A program made the translations under genes and the position numbers. From assembly GCA_002104945.1 (NCBI GenBank), contig MCFH01000109.1:1-47282 (forward strand): DNA of 47,282 bases, in the 5' to 3' direction. The stretch is from Piromyces finnis. Taxonomy: Eukaryota; Neocallimastigomycota; Neocallimastigomycetes; Neocallimastigales; Neocallimastigaceae. The notes below the pieces were generated by a model. The model ran no database searches. It saw only the letters and a program-made list of their open reading frames with translations, and had not been told where the DNA came from. Positions 23,701 to 33,950 of the stretch are shown here, in pieces (the first letter of the stretch is position 1; each line of letters opens with the position of its first letter).

Positions 23701-24213
23701 TGATAACGGATTGGTAGTTATATTATAACTTTTTAACTACTTCTTCTGTTATCTTATATTGTTTTATCTCGACAGCTATTGTACGAGCTTTAACAATATC
23801 TACTAGTTTTATTAATTTATTTTAAGTTATTTTATAGTTTTAATAGTTTTATTATTTTAATAATATTTATATAGAATAATAACACCAGATTTATTCTATA
23901 AAATATTATTTATTATTAACACAATAATTACAAATTAGACAAGTTTAATTTCGTTTTTATATTTTCTTTTATTTATTGTTCTTACGCTCTTTTTAACAAT
24001 AATTTTTATTATATAAAAACTTATTTTTGTCTTTTAAATATTATTATGTATTCACTAATTAATTATATTAACTATTATTAAAATTTAACTTATTATTAGT
24101 AATCTAAGTCTTCTTATTTTCTACTAAAAAATATTATTATTCTTTATAATAAAAATTATTTTTATAATTTAACCCAATCAAATATATAATATATTTATAA
24201 TTATTATTTATCA
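23701..24213 (-). repeat. gypsy-2 5' LTR
   Basis: Plus-strand text TGATAACGG...ATTTATCA, 513 bp; lacks about 108 bp near its end present in the other LTR, between short AAATATATAA/TTATAATATATT direct repeats. Confidence 0.86.
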
Positions 24214-24218
24214 TACAA

Positions 24219-24274
24219 TGATAAATAATTAAATTTATAAATTATGAATTTATAATAATAATAATAATAATAAT
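24219..24274 (+). mobile_element. solo LTR D, copy 1, first part
   Basis: Starts TGATAAATAATT and is interrupted in its AAT microsatellite by copia-2. It resumes at 30192 and ends CTTCGTATCA at 30779. TACAA duplications flank the whole (24214-24218 and 30780-30784). Confidence 0.86.
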
Positions 24275-24544
24275 TGTGAAATAAATTTAATTAATAAATA
24301 ATTTTATTAATAAGGTTAACAAAGAGAAAAAGTTACATTGTAAATATTACAGTTATATAATGAGATGTAAGGTCATGTGACCATAAAAAATAAAATAAAA
24401 TAAATAAAAAATAACTTTCTCTACAACACGTAGACATTACGTTTACAACACTTTTAATACATGTTTATGTTTTTATAAAATAGTCACGTGTGTAATAAAT
24501 ATATGATATAGATAAATAAAATTATGTGTCCATAAATGTTCACA
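24275..24544 (-). repeat. copia-2 3' LTR
   Basis: 270 bp; plus-strand text TGTGAAATAAATT...AATGTTCACA. Confidence 0.92.
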
Positions 24545-24553
24545 CTCCCCCTC
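24545..24553 (-). other. copia-2 polypurine tract
   Basis: On the minus strand GAGGGGGAG precedes the 3' LTR directly, four bases after the stop codon of the polyprotein. Confidence 0.82.
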
Positions 24554-24556
24554 AAA

Positions 24557-27500
24557 TTAGATTTTCTTTAAGAATATCTTATTTGTATAATCAAACATTC
24601 TTGGACCAGGTAGATCTTTAGTTAGAGGGTCAGCTAACATTTCTTTAGTATTTACATATTCGATTTTTATATTGTTCTTTTCTATGTTGTCAATAATGAA
24701 GTGGTAGTGTATATTTATGTGTTTTAACTTTGTGTTTATTTCACCGTTTTCTATTATTTTCTTGCTTGCTTTGTTGTCGGTGAATAAAGTTATATTTTTG
24801 TTGTAATTAAAAATTTCGTCCACCATGTTTTTGATCCATAAGATTTTCTTCGTATTCATGGACGTACTAATGTACTCAGCCTCAGCGGTAGATGTTGCCA
24901 CACAAGTTTGTTTCTTGGATAACCAGCATATTGGGCTATTTCCCATTAGGATTATCCCTCCAGAGGTAGATTTAAAGTCTTCTGCGCCTCCGTAGTCCGA
25001 ATCAGTGTATCCTTGTATTTTTCCTTCTCCACTGTATTCGATTTTGTAATGTTTGGTAGTAGATATGTATCTGAAAATATTTACAATTGTATTCCAGTCA
25101 GATACTGTTGGATTTTCAGATTTTCTTGCAGCTTTGTTTACTGCAAACGCTATATCCGGTCTTGTACATTTTGACAGATATATTAATGCACCTATTGCAC
25201 TTTTATATTTTGTTTTATCAAATTGGTTATTATTTGAGGTGTTCTTGTCGGTTGTTGTACATGGCGTATTTCTTCTACGTACGTTTTCCATATGAAATCT
25301 TTGTAATACATTATTAATGTAATTCTCTTGGGAAATAATGTATTTGGATCCTTTCTTTTCAATCTTTATTCCTAGAATGTAACTAATAGGGCCGCTATTT
25401 GATATTTTAAATCTACTTTTAATTTTGCTTATTACTCTCTCTATTGTATTTGTTTTTCCAATTATAACCATGTCGTCTACATATAGACCAATTATACATT
25501 TTACGTATTTATTTTCTTTTAACGTATAAATACATGGTTCGGATTTTAATGGTTTAAAGTTATTATTTTTCAGGAATTTATCTATTGTTTTATTCCATTG
25601 TCTTCCTGATTGTTTTAAACCATAGAGAGCTTTATTCAGCTTCCAGTATCCTCCCCCAAAGTTGCTATCTCCAAGCGGAATTGTGGTATAAATATCTGTA
25701 TCCAATGGAGCATTGAGGTAGGCAGCTTTTATATCAAGCTGATATATATCCCACTTAAATTTTGCAGCAATAGCAATAATAAATTTTAGACTGTCAATAT
25801 TTAATGTAGGGGAATAGGTTAAGTCAAAATCAATACCTTGTTTTTGACGGAAACCTCTAGCGACAAGTCTAGCTTTAAAACGTACAATATTATTATTGCT
25901 GTCCCTTTTAACAGCAAAAACCCATTTGGTAGATATAATATTCTTGTTTTTTGGGATATTTTTAACCAGGGACATAATTTTGTTAGAATATAAATTATTT
26001 AATTCATCTTGAATGGCTGCTTTCCAATATTTAGAATTCGTACAAGACATAGCTTCTTTGTACGTAGTGGGAGCATCAGTAAAAACGGTAGCTATAAATT
26101 TGTTTTTGTGCTTCTTAGGAGTACTGAAATTATTCAGAGAGGTAGGACTGCAAGGCCTTTTTCTTTCAGGATGGTAGGAATCATCAGATTTATCGGCCAT
26201 GATATCATCCATGATATCATTTTCATCTTCCAAGTTTGGATCAGGATCATCCATAGATTTATTGTCATCTGAAATATAAGAATGGGAATCACGTGTCATA
26301 TCAGGAGAATCAGAAATTTTTGAATTTAAATTTTTAGTATCATTAATGTGAATATTATCAGAGTAGATAGAATTATCCTGTGTAACGTTAGAATTTTTGC
26401 TAGAATTATGACGTGGATTATTTGGTTTATCATCCAATAGAATGTCTTCATTTTTAATTTGAATTTTTGAAAAATTTTTATTAATAAAATTTTTTTCACT
26501 ATGATCAGTATTAGGATATTCAGTAGTATTTTCACCAGTATTTTTGGTATAGGAAATATTTTCGGTGGTAGAATATTCAGTAGGAGAATTTTTATAATAT
26601 TCAGGATTTTTAATGATTTCATTTTTGTTTTTGTCGGCAAGAGTATTACCATAACAAACGTAATCAGGACCAGGAGTTACAGGATATTGGTATTTATTAT
26701 TTTCGTCAATATTATTAGAAATTTTGTAATTTTTCTTTTCGAAATTGCAATTGTCATTTGCAATTTCTTCTAAAACTTTTAAAATGTCATTTGTAAATTT
26801 ATTTTTATTAAATTTCGAATTTGAATTATTATTTTTGTTATTGGTTTGAGTGTCGCTTTTTAAATTACTGTTTAAATTGTTTTTTGAATTTTCTTCAATT
26901 TTGGAATTAATATTAGTCCTTATATTAGTTTCTTCTTTTTCTTTGGTAGTTATCTCTTCGTCTTTATATTTGGTATTTTCATAAGCTGGGTCCTCGTCCA
27001 TATTGTTGTTATTACCTTCTTCAACCATTTCTTCTTCTACTTCTTCTTTTTCTATTTCTTCTTTTTCTATTTCTTCTTCATCATTATTATTGGAGTGGAT
27101 ATTCACCATTTTCTTGGAAGTAGTCCTTTCTGTGTTATTATTTTCTTTATTTATGATTGAATTTGTATCCGTATTGTTGTTGTTCTTTGATGATTCTGAG
27201 GGGTCCTTTCTGTCGTAATTATTGATATTATATGAATCATTGAAAGAGAAATACGGATCGTTTATATTTTTATTTTTATAATTATAATGTGCCGGCTTAT
27301 CTTCACAGCATTCTATTTCCCTAGAATAGTGGATTTTAAGTTTATCACCACATATCTCCATGACGATATATGAGTGATGTGCTTCACTGAACCCAAGAAA
27401 TATTCCTTCCTTCGAGTTAGGCGCGAATTTTGACTTTTTAAGAGAATAGTCCTTAAAGTAGCATATGCATCCAAATACCTTTAGGTATTTTAGATCGGCT

Positions 27501-29848
27501 TCCTCGTTCGTAAACACTTCATCAGGAATTAAGTTATCGTTTCCTTGGTGTGGTATTTTGTTGTAAATATAACAAGAATATTTAACAGCAAAACTCCAAA
27601 AGTCTTCAGATAATTTAGCCCAATATAAAAGCGTTTTAGCAGAATTTTGAATTGTTTGGTTTATTCTTTCTGCTTTACCATTTAATTCATGTATGTAAGG
27701 AGGTGAATTTATCTTAGATATACCGTTTTCCTTACAATATTTTATAACTTTACTACTATTATACTCTTTTGCACCATCTGTCTTGAATGTTTTGACTTTA
27801 TATTTGTCAAAAGTATTATTGGCATTCTTTAGGAATTCAATAATAATGTCCGGTGCCTCAGACCTTGACTTGAGAGTATAAATCCAGAGTTTTCTTGAGT
27901 ATTCATCCAGCATAGTCATAAAATACTTCTTATTATTGACGGATGAATTAAACGGGCCTGAAATATCGGAGTGAATAGTCTCTAGAACTCTTCCGGCTTT
28001 GGGTACAGTTTTGTTATGTGGAGACTTCTTCATTTTAGATATTTTACAGTCTAGGCAAGGAGTTACTTTAATTTTATGTTGTTTTAGGTATTTCTTCAGA
28101 TCCTTCTGGTAGAAATGGCCTAATCTCTTATGCCATATACCTAAATCATCTTCAAAGTTTGCAATAAATGGTTCATTTATCTTTTTATTAATGTTTATGA
28201 GCTTAATTTTAAATTGATTTAATTCATTTGAATACGTTTGCATTATATTTTTATTTTCAGAGTCCTTGAAAATAAGCCTGACTTTTCCATCATCAGTAAT
28301 ATCTATAATGCTTCTTAAACCAACTTTAGCAAGTCCTACACCACTAATTAAATTCTTGCTAACTTTGTCTGAGTACAAAACTTTTTCTAACTTGTAAGTT
28401 TTGTCTTTTACCTTAAACTCATATGAACCATAACCACTAAATTCACATGTAGTTCCATTTGCACATCTAAGTTGAATGTGCTCTTCTGTGAAGTTCTCTA
28501 GAATGTCCTTATTATTAACGATATGTTCGGCGGCACCAGTATCATAGAACCATTCGTCGTATTTATTTTCTCCATACACATAATCTATATCCTTTGTGTT
28601 AGGAGTGTCTTCCTCTGTAACTTCATCCTTTTCAATTAGGTAGATATTTCTTTCTGTCAGAGGTCTGATATCTTCGAATTCTACGTTAATTCCATAATTT
28701 TCATTATCGTCATAGTCTTCGACGAAATCTACTTCTTGTTCGAATTTCTTTTGTTGTTTTTTCTTGTGAACTTGCCTCCCTTGTTGTGAATTTCTCTTTT
28801 GTTTACTTTGGTTAAAGGCCCTGTTGTTGTTTTTTCTTTGGTCCCTTTCCATTTTGGCCTTTTGGTTGTATTCACACATTTCGGTAGAGTGTCCATGTTC
28901 ACAGCAGATATGGCAGTAGGTACGGTGGCTTCTGTTTATATTTCTTCTATTACCGTAGCTTTTATTCTTTGTTGATTTGTTTTCTCTACTAACAAAATCA
29001 ACATCCATTGGATCATCAACTTCGTCATCTTCATCTTGGTCGTTGTTGGTCCAATCTTCGAAGTAGGATTTGGCGTTGATGTAACTTTTGACCTTCTCAT
29101 AGAGCTGATCATAAGTTTCATCTAAGGTTACACTTACTTGGTTCTTGACACTTCTTGGAAGGGAATTGTACATATATTTTAGTTTTTCCCTTTCACTTAA
29201 GGACATTCTTTGTTCAGACATCTCAAGGAAGATTTCCCTGACATTATCAATGGTTTTACTGACTTTGCTTACATCTTCAGTATGTAATTTTCTTAACTTT
29301 TTTAGCCAGTATTCGATGTCTGCATTAGCGTTACCGTATTTTGTATTCAACTTCTTGAATACTTGGTAACAGCTAGTATTATGACCAATCTCTCTGAGGA
29401 TCTTCTCATCCACATTTTGAATGATCATAAGGTGTGCATCAGCATTAAGACTTTCAGCTGCTGATACTATCTCGGCCTTATAAATTGGCGAGTTTGCCAA
29501 TTTATTGGCGGCTACAACATTAATGTTATTAATGTTGCTGCTTGGGTTTGCGTCCTCCCCCATAGCTTTAGTGAAGGTTTTGTAAACGGACGCGAGTAAG
29601 TTATTAGTACGGTAGTTAGCAATAATTTTTACAATAGCCATAGTGTAAACATCTTTAAGATTAAAGTCTATCTTAAAGCTGTCGTCTTTGATGGTTCCAA
29701 CAATGTCATAATCAAGATAGCTAGTTAGACCCTGTCTAGAAGCAGCTGACTTGATTAAAAGACTCCAAGTGTCAAAGTTGGATTTTCCATGAAGACGTTG
29801 ATTATTGGCTAAAATTAATTGCTGGGACATACTAAAATTTTTAAACAC
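24557..29848 (-). CDS. copia-2 Gag-Pol polyprotein
   Basis: 1763 residues in one frame. Gag to about residue 300; zinc knuckle CHICCEHGHSTEMC near 310-323; protease YDTGAAEH near 433-440; integrase HHCC (WHKRLGH...CLDCK) near 570-602; catalytic D, D, E in HSDISGP, KTDGAKEY and NGKAERINQT; then a very long low-complexity linker (about 880-1240) rich in Asn, Asp, Glu and Lys; RT with KWVFAVKRD, ARLVARGFRQ, QLDIKAAYLNAPL and LYVDDMVI near 1454; RNase H with TDSDYGG, STAEAE and TDN. It is longer than the roughly 1300-1450 residues usual for copia, because of the linker. The ATG used is the first good one after the primer site (codon MFKNFSMSQQ; the second Met is also possible). Gag and Pol share a frame, so their ratio must be set in some other way. 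Confidence 0.95.
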   Translation of the reverse strand: MFKNFSMSQQLILANNQRLHGKSNFDTWSLLIKSAASRQGLTSYLDYDIVGTIKDDSFKIDFNLKDVYTMAIVKIIANYRTNNLLASVYKTFTKAMGEDANPSSNINNINVVAANKLANSPIYKAEIVSAAESLNADAHLMIIQNVDEKILREIGHNTSCYQVFKKLNTKYGNANADIEYWLKKLRKLHTEDVSKVSKTIDNVREIFLEMSEQRMSLSEREKLKYMYNSLPRSVKNQVSVTLDETYDQLYEKVKSYINAKSYFEDWTNNDQDEDDEVDDPMDVDFVSRENKSTKNKSYGNRRNINRSHRTYCHICCEHGHSTEMCEYNQKAKMERDQRKNNNRAFNQSKQKRNSQQGRQVHKKKQQKKFEQEVDFVEDYDDNENYGINVEFEDIRPLTERNIYLIEKDEVTEEDTPNTKDIDYVYGENKYDEWFYDTGAAEHIVNNKDILENFTEEHIQLRCANGTTCEFSGYGSYEFKVKDKTYKLEKVLYSDKVSKNLISGVGLAKVGLRSIIDITDDGKVRLIFKDSENKNIMQTYSNELNQFKIKLININKKINEPFIANFEDDLGIWHKRLGHFYQKDLKKYLKQHKIKVTPCLDCKISKMKKSPHNKTVPKAGRVLETIHSDISGPFNSSVNNKKYFMTMLDEYSRKLWIYTLKSRSEAPDIIIEFLKNANNTFDKYKVKTFKTDGAKEYNSSKVIKYCKENGISKINSPPYIHELNGKAERINQTIQNSAKTLLYWAKLSEDFWSFAVKYSCYIYNKIPHQGNDNLIPDEVFTNEEADLKYLKVFGCICYFKDYSLKKSKFAPNSKEGIFLGFSEAHHSYIVMEICGDKLKIHYSREIECCEDKPAHYNYKNKNINDPYFSFNDSYNINNYDRKDPSESSKNNNNTDTNSIINKENNNTERTTSKKMVNIHSNNNDEEEIEKEEIEKEEVEEEMVEEGNNNNMDEDPAYENTKYKDEEITTKEKEETNIRTNINSKIEENSKNNLNSNLKSDTQTNNKNNNSNSKFNKNKFTNDILKVLEEIANDNCNFEKKNYKISNNIDENNKYQYPVTPGPDYVCYGNTLADKNKNEIIKNPEYYKNSPTEYSTTENISYTKNTGENTTEYPNTDHSEKNFINKNFSKIQIKNEDILLDDKPNNPRHNSSKNSNVTQDNSIYSDNIHINDTKNLNSKISDSPDMTRDSHSYISDDNKSMDDPDPNLEDENDIMDDIMADKSDDSYHPERKRPCSPTSLNNFSTPKKHKNKFIATVFTDAPTTYKEAMSCTNSKYWKAAIQDELNNLYSNKIMSLVKNIPKNKNIISTKWVFAVKRDSNNNIVRFKARLVARGFRQKQGIDFDLTYSPTLNIDSLKFIIAIAAKFKWDIYQLDIKAAYLNAPLDTDIYTTIPLGDSNFGGGYWKLNKALYGLKQSGRQWNKTIDKFLKNNNFKPLKSEPCIYTLKENKYVKCIIGLYVDDMVIIGKTNTIERVISKIKSRFKISNSGPISYILGIKIEKKGSKYIISQENYINNVLQRFHMENVRRRNTPCTTTDKNTSNNNQFDKTKYKSAIGALIYLSKCTRPDIAFAVNKAARKSENPTVSDWNTIVNIFRYISTTKHYKIEYSGEGKIQGYTDSDYGGAEDFKSTSGGIILMGNSPICWLSKKQTCVATSTAEAEYISTSMNTKKILWIKNMVDEIFNYNKNITLFTDNKASKKIIENGEINTKLKHINIHYHFIIDNIEKNNIKIEYVNTKEMLADPLTKDLPGPRMFDYTNKIFLKKI

Positions 29849-29903
29849 ACAAAAATTTTTGCTTTAAATTTTTCTTAAGAAATTTTATTATTGATTAGAG
29901 TTT

Positions 29904-29916
29904 GAGAGTCTTAATC
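29904..29916 (-). other. copia-2 primer-binding site, tRNA-Lys(CUU)-like
   Basis: On the minus strand GATTAAGACTCTC follows the LTR end directly. The first eight bases equal those of copia-1 and complement TCTTAATC of the tRNA-Lys(CUU) anticodon arm; the rest differs. Confidence 0.5.
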
Positions 29917-30185
29917 TGTGAAATAAATTTAATTAATAAATAATTTTATTAATAAGGTTAACAAAGAGAAAAAGTTACATTGTAAATATTACAGTTATAT
30001 AATGAGATGTAAGGTCATGTGACCATAGAAAATAAAATAAAATAAATAAAAAATAACTTTCTCTACAACACGTAGACATTACGTTTACAACACTTTTAAT
30101 ACATGTTTATGTTTTTATAAAATAGTCACGTGTGTAATAAATATATGATATAAATAAATAAAATTATGTGTCCATAAATGTTCAC

Positions 30186-30186
<1 letters not shown>
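29917..30186 (-). repeat. copia-2 5' LTR
   Basis: 270 bp. On the minus strand it carries CACGTGACT shortly before TTTTATAAAAAC, a likely TATA region (both lie in about 30107-30133), and GGTCACATGACC further on. Confidence 0.92.
30107..30133 (-). promoter_or_regulatory. E-box and TATA-like element in copia-2 5' LTR
   Basis: CACGTG, the palindromic core bound by bHLH factors in fungi, precedes TTTTATAAAAAC by a few bases. Position within the LTR suits a promoter. No direct evidence of use. Confidence 0.4.

Positions 30187-30264
<78 letters not shown>
30187..30264. repeat. (AAT)n microsatellite in LTR D
   Basis: About 26 perfect units just right of copia-2. The array continues on its left side (24251-24274), so copia-2 landed inside it. 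Confidence 0.92.
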
Positions 30265-30779
30265 TTAAAACACAGATAGTTGAAAATTAAAATAATTAAC
30301 ATGTATAAAATTATTAAATTAAAAACTATAAATGTAAACTTTTTGTCTATTTAATTGTTTATTTATTTTTAAATTAAATAGTTTATATTTGTTTATAATT
30401 ATACTTTAAAATAATAATTTTGTATAAATAGTGATAGAATTATTTTATTTTAAAAGATGTTCCTAATAATCCAGTAAAATTAGATAATAATATTAAATTT
30501 TATTAAAATAATAGTTGTGATTATATTTACATACATTCAAGATATTCAAGATGTATTAAACCATAACATATATATATTTAATAATACAAGAGTTATTAAA
30601 TATTAAAACTTTATAATTAAATAAAATAATTTTATATTTTAAACTAACAAAGACTTGCAAATGAACAAGTATAAAAATCATTTATTTTATTTTATTTTTT
30701 TTTATTTTTTTTTTAGATACAAATATTATCACTTTCTATATTCCTTTATAGAATTAAGATAATATTTTTCTTCGTATCA
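30192..30779 (+). mobile_element. solo LTR D, copy 1, second part
   Basis: AATATTAAAACACAGATAG...CTTCGTATCA; the same sequence recurs inverted at 33951 and direct at 35291. Followed by the TACAA duplication. Confidence 0.86.
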
Positions 30780-30784
30780 TACAA

Positions 30785-31936
30785 TGATGCGTTGACCGAT
30801 ATATTTGTGAATAATATAATGTTTTTAATAAATAATAAATTCTATATTATAATGATGAAACAATAAATTTAAAATAAAATAAAATATGTTTTATAATTAA
30901 CAAATAAATCACTCAAAACTCGAAAATAAACTCTTATTATGTTTTAAATTAAATCTTTATTATATTTTATAATTTATTTATTATCTGTTTATGGTCTTTT
31001 TATTCTCTATTTATTGTCCGCCTTTATAAAGAAGAATTTTATCTTCCTTTTATACATTTTCATTTATTACATGTATTATTATTTTTAACTATTAAATGTT
31101 ATTATTACTATTGTTATTATTTATTAAAATTAAAAGAATAAATTAAAATTATGTCTTAGTATTATAAAATATTATAGAATATTACTTATTTGATTTTCTT
31201 ATTACTTCAAAATGTTTAAATTTAGAAAAATTATTATAAATTATCATTGACTATCATTAAATGTATAATACCTTGAATAAAATAATTAAAATTTAAAATT
31301 AAAATAAAATTAAAATAAAAATTTAACAAAATTAAAATATTAAAAGTATCAATTATTATAAACACTCATTTTATACAGAAACATAAAAGAGTTCTGTATT
31401 TTATCTTTGGAATTGTTATTATTGTTCTATTTCCAGGTTTTAAGTTTATCATTTTAGTAATAATTACTCAATTAGTTATTTTTTTAATTTATAAGTTTAA
31501 GAGAATTTCTAAAGAACACTTGGATAAACACTAGAATTAATAATTTGATGTATATCATTTTATTTTTAGTTTATTTATTCATTTTTATTTATTTATTATT
31601 ATTTTATTATTTTAGTACATTATTGGATTAAGTCGTTTTATTTTATTTAATAATTTATTTTATTTAATAATTTATTTTATTTAATAATTTATTTTATTTA
31701 ATAATTTATTTTATTATTATCACTATTAGGTCGTTTTTACTCAGAATTTATTATATAATAAAGATAATATTATTTATTTAAAGAAAGGGTTATATTTTCA
31801 TAAAATTATTATTCATTCATCTTTAAGGGTTATTATTGTTTATTTTTATTATAAGTTACTATGGGTTAAGTCGTGTTTATTCAGCTAGTTTTTATCATGT
31901 TTTTATATGAGTAGCGTATCACAGAAATACGTGAAC
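30785..31936. other. AT-rich intergenic sequence
   Basis: No frame, RNA gene or element end recognised, apart from the 17-bp tandem repeat listed separately. It may be original host sequence between the nest and tRNA-Ser. Confidence 0.5.
31641..31708. repeat. 17-bp tandem repeat, four copies
   Basis: TTTTATTTAATAATTTA is repeated four times without a mismatch. Confidence 0.95.
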
Positions 31937-32018
31937 GTCACTTTGGCGGAGTGGTTAACGCGGTGGCCTGCTAAGCCATTTCCCTTTGGGAGCGCAGGTT
32001 CGAGTCCTGCAGGTGACG
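31937..32018 (+). tRNA. tRNA-Ser(GCT)
   Basis: 82 nt. Acceptor GTCACTT pairs with AGGTGAC, discriminator G. D arm GGCGGAGTGGTTAACGC, anticodon arm with loop CTGCTAA giving anticodon GCT, a long variable arm (TTTCCCTTTGGGAGC) typical of serine tRNAs, and T arm GCAGG-TTCGAGT-CCTGC. No intron. CCA is not encoded, as usual in eukaryotes. This is one of three clearly host-derived genes in the window. Confidence 0.97.
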
Positions 32019-33205
32019 AACAAATAATATGAAATTAATAAATTATTAGAAAATATTTCATATAACCTTTTTAAGGTTGTGAATTCTAAAATATATATTA
32101 AATATATATTTATACCCTATTATTTGAATTTATTATCGTACATTTTTAATAACTATTGTAAAAAAAAAAAAAAAAAAAGAAAATATTTAAAATTAATGAT
32201 TTTAGTAAAAATATGTAAAATTTCGAAAAATGGCCTAAGTAATTTACATATTTCTTGTTTATTTTTTTATTAAAAAGTATTATTAACAGTTTATTTAACA
32301 GTTATCTTATATTATATAAATGTTTTTTACTTATTAATTATTATTCATTTTTAATTTATATATTTATTTATTAAATAAAAAGTGAAATATTCATTAAATA
32401 TTTTATTTCTTCATATTCATTATTAAAAGTTGCTACAAGATCTCTTAAATATTTACAGCTTGAAAAAAAATTAATATAAAATAAAAAAAAATTTTAAAAT
32501 AAAATTTAATCTTTTGATTATATTAAATATTAAATAACAATCGTTATTATTTATTTATAATAAGTATATATAATTATTACTAAAAATACAAAAATAATAT
32601 AAAATATATAGATATATATTAAAGTATTTATATTTGAAACAATAATTTTATTCTATTGACTGTTTTATAAAAAAAAATACTTTTCATCACATAACAAAGA
32701 AAAAAAAATTTTAAATAATATGATAAATCATTAAATAAAAATTTTATACTTATTGAAGATTAAAATAAAATATCTTCATTAATTTGATTTAGAAGGAAAT
32801 TAGAGATAATATTAAAAAATAAACTCTCTTTATACTTAAATTATATAATAAAATATCATTAAAATTGATAAAAGTTTGATCAGATTTCTACTCTAATATT
32901 TCCTTAAACAAAAAATTATTAATATTAGTCAATATTTGTTAATAATTTTAGTTTTATTTAATCGTATAAGGATTTTTGTTTTATTTTTTAAAAATTGAAA
33001 TTATTATTTTATAAAATTAAAATATAGATTATATTCATACATAGTTTATATAATATTATAATAAAATATTTTAATGATAAAATATATTTATTTTATATAT
33101 TCAAACAAACATTTCCAATTTATAAATTACATAGATATTTTATATAAATTGGTACATTAAATAAATAAAATGTAATACTATAATATCTATTGGTCTATTG
33201 AGTAT
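32019..33205. other. AT-rich intergenic sequence between tRNA genes
   Basis: Homopolymer runs and AT-rich text only. A 64-codon frame at 32079-32273 is Lys/Ile/Tyr-rich over a poly(A) run and is not credible. Confidence 0.5.
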
Positions 33206-33946
33206 TCTATAATCTATTTAAAAAAAATAAATGTCTTTACTTTATTCTTATAGTTAATATTTATAAATAATCATTATACTAAAATACTATTATTAAAATT
33301 TATACTTCATTTTTGTTCATCTGTATTTGTATTTTTATGATTAAATATTATTGTTATAATATCTTATATAACACCAACACTTTTATAAATAAATATTTAT
33401 ATATAATAAGTTTATTTATTATTTATTATTAATAATTATTATTAATATTTTATTATTATTCAATACAAGTTATTTAATAACGTCTTTTCTTATATTATGA
33501 AAAGAACGACATTTTAATAATAGTAAAAAATATATATTTATATAATATTAAATAAAATTATACTTTTCATATAATTAATTTAATACATAAAAATAAATAA
33601 TATATAATTATATAATTAATTAATAGTAAATAAAATATATAAAATTATTTTATTTTTTTTTAACAGTATTTTATATATTAATAAATAGAAATTTCATTTT
33701 TAATTCTTAAAAAAAAAAGAAAAGAAAATATTACATATATTTAAAAATTAACTGTTCACTATTAAAAAAAAGACTCATACTATGTATTTTCGTACATTAT
33801 TATGTACGTCACACTTCAAAGGAATAGAAGCAATTACATAGATTTTATTTCATAGTCATATGCAGGGGCGTTCCGGATTTGAACCGAAGACCTATTGATC
33901 TGCAGTCAATTGCTCTACCGCTGAGCTAACACCCCATTCGCTCGAA
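33206..33946. repeat. tRNA-Cys block, inverted copy at 45318-46056
   Basis: About 740 bp including tRNA-Cys is repeated almost exactly in opposite orientation near the right end of the window. The copy breaks off at GATTATAG. One difference is seen just 5' of the tRNA (TTCGAGCG against TTCAAGCG). Confidence 0.9.
33864..33935 (-). tRNA. tRNA-Cys(GCA), copy 1
   Basis: 72 nt on the minus strand. Acceptor GGGGTGT pairs with ACGCCCC (one G-T pair), discriminator T. D arm GCTC-AGCGGTA-GAGC, anticodon stem ATTGA/TCAAT with loop CTGCAGA (anticodon GCA), T arm TTCGG-TTCAAAT-CCGGA. No intron. Solo LTR D begins 15 bp upstream of its 5' end. Confidence 0.97.
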
Positions 33947-33950
33947 TTTT

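Larger units (their letters stand above)
19793..24213 (-). mobile_element. gypsy-2, gag-protease-only LTR retrotransposon
   Basis: A minus-strand element with LTRs of 621 bp (left, 3') and 513 bp (right, 5'), differing by a roughly 108-bp deletion and a few substitutions, and a 4-bp duplication TACA (19789-19792 and 24214-24217). It keeps a primer site, gag, a frameshift signal, a protease broken by TAG, and a polypurine tract. No RT, RNase H or integrase is present, so it is non-autonomous. It sits one base from LTR C and directly against LTR D. Confidence 0.88.
24275..30186 (-). mobile_element. copia-2, apparently intact Ty1/copia element
   Basis: 270-bp LTRs with TG...CA ends differ at two positions by my count. 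A perfect ATAAT duplication (24270-24274 and 30187-30191) lies in an AAT microsatellite of LTR D. Between them are a primer site, one uninterrupted Gag-Pol frame and a polypurine tract. All hallmarks of a young autonomous element are present. Confidence 0.93.

Noticed and set aside
26009-27218. Plus-strand frames opposite the copia-2 linker
   Set aside because: Shadows of the low-complexity minus-strand coding sequence.
32079-32273. 64-codon frame after tRNA-Ser
   Set aside because: AT-rich chance frame over a poly(A) run, without motif or homology that I recognise.
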